Below are positions 5,549 through 5,957 of a DNA stretch of 5,957 nt, one piece after another. How positions within the stretch are numbered: the first letter of the stretch is position 1; each line of letters opens with the position of its first letter. The position numbers were made by a program, and so were the translations under genes. The notes below the pieces were generated by a model. It saw only the letters and a program-made list of their open reading frames with translations. It was not told the DNA's origin and did no database searches. The stretch is taken from contig DVLH01000079.1 in assembly GCA_018715585.1 (NCBI GenBank), positions 1 through 5,957 on the forward strand, written 5' to 3'. Origin of the DNA: Candidatus Aphodomonas merdavium. GTDB lineage: Bacteria; Bacillota; Clostridia; Christensenellales; Aristaeellaceae.

Positions 5549-5559
5549 ATTTTATAGTA
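5530..5559 (+). promoter_or_regulatory. Probable PadR operator: palindrome within a 12-bp direct repeat
   Basis: TACTATA (5543-5549), spacer TTT, TATAGTA (5553-5559) is a perfect 7-bp-arm inverted repeat. CTATATTTTATA occurs twice, at 5530-5541 and 5545-5556, 15 bp apart. AT-rich dyads in the promoter of a PadR gene are common autoregulatory sites, and this one covers the predicted -10, where binding would block RNA polymerase. Operator function is inferred from position and symmetry. Confidence 0.5.
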
Positions 5560-5579
5560 AAAAGCGAAGGAGAATGCTG

Positions 5580-5957
5580 ATGCAGTCTATTGATGTAGTA
5601 ATCTTGGGAATTGTTTTAGAAAAGCCCCGAAGCGCCTATGACATTCAAAAGGATGTTGAATACCATAATTTTTCCCGATGGACGAGAATCAGCATTCCGT
5701 CCATCTATAAGAAAGTGCTCCAATTGAAGGAGAAAGGCTATCTCACAAGCAACGTAGTAAAAGGGGAACGGTTTGCGCAAAAGGCGGTCTATTCTATTAC
5801 TAGCGCCGGAAAGGCCTATTTTGAATCGCTGATGGACGCAATAGCGGACCAAAATGTGCTGCTGGCGTTTGACTTCAATGTGTTGGTTACGAACCTCAAC
5901 AAGATGGATAAGGCGCGTGCTCGAATGCTCACCGGCAAGCTGCGGAAAAGCATTGCC
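5580..5957 (+). CDS. PadR-family transcriptional regulator (3' end outside window)
   Basis: DNA-binding repressor of the PadR type; such proteins often control adjacent efflux or membrane genes and their own promoter. The visible 126 residues begin MQSIDVVILGIVLEKPRSAY with DIQKDVEYHN, the usual first helices. SIPSIYKKVLQLKEKGYL is the recognition-helix region (family pattern: s-i-x-x-l-Y-x-x-L-x-x-L-x-x-x-G), and KAVYSITSAGKAYFESL is the wing and following helix (family pattern vYxiTxxGr). The rest, from about residue 87, should be the C-terminal dimerisation helices. The ATG at 5580 is chosen over the in-frame ATG at 5574 because AAGGAG (5567-5572) is 7 nt from the former and only 1 nt from the latter. 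The frame is intact, and base composition is more AT-rich than in the surface protein gene. The effector and target genes are unknown because the window ends. Confidence 0.88.
   Translation, partial: MQSIDVVILGIVLEKPRSAYDIQKDVEYHNFSRWTRISIPSIYKKVLQLKEKGYLTSNVVKGERFAQKAVYSITSAGKAYFESLMDAIADQNVLLAFDFNVLVTNLNKMDKARARMLTGKLRKSIA

Noticed and set aside
5616..5852. Minus-strand open frame of 78 codons
   Set aside because: It lies opposite the PadR coding sequence, which has a ribosome binding site, promoter and family motifs.

Overview
The window looks like Gram-positive, Clostridia-like (Bacillota) chromosomal DNA. The reasons are a surface protein with an LPXTG sortase signal, Shine-Dalgarno sites of the AAGGAG/AGGAGG type, and L35/L20/RecO remnants that read most like clostridial versions. 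This is an inference from sequence character, not a database result.

Layout. (1) Positions 2-1900 (+) carry the 3' part of a large cell-wall-anchored protein: signal peptide, beta-helix-like repeats, an Ig-like region, an 18-bp-repeat Pro/Thr linker and an LPQTG anchor. A strong intrinsic terminator follows. (2) Positions 2055-2483 (+) hold a small intact gene for a protein with one membrane segment. It has its own promoter and a candidate terminator at 2586-2629. (3) Positions 2533-3700 (-) are a decayed housekeeping block. In transcription order it holds the 3' end of rpmI (L35), rplT (L20) with a frameshift and a stop, a 29-bp palindrome, and recO with at least three frameshifts and an internal deletion. 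(4) About 3700-4350 (+) is a DDE transposase remnant that abuts the truncated rpmI and lacks both ends. (5) Positions 4709-5114 (-) are a decayed ATP-binding subunit of an iron-siderophore/cobalamin-type ABC importer, with the middle of the ATPase domain deleted. Unassigned, partly coding-like DNA lies on both sides. (6) Positions 5580-5957 (+) are the intact start of a PadR-family regulator, cut by the window edge. Its promoter overlaps an AT-rich palindrome.

The main message is the contrast between intact genes at the two edges and a central stretch of about 2.6 kb in which every recognisable gene is broken in several ways. The genes do not form one working pathway. The middle is best read as a gene graveyard, possibly seeded by a transposon insertion into or rearrangement of an L35-L20 operon. 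Part of the frameshifting could be sequencing error, because three breaks fall in short homopolymers. The internal deletions, the nonsense codons and the lost catalytic residue are harder to explain that way. I found no tRNA, rRNA, CRISPR array or clearly new multi-gene system.
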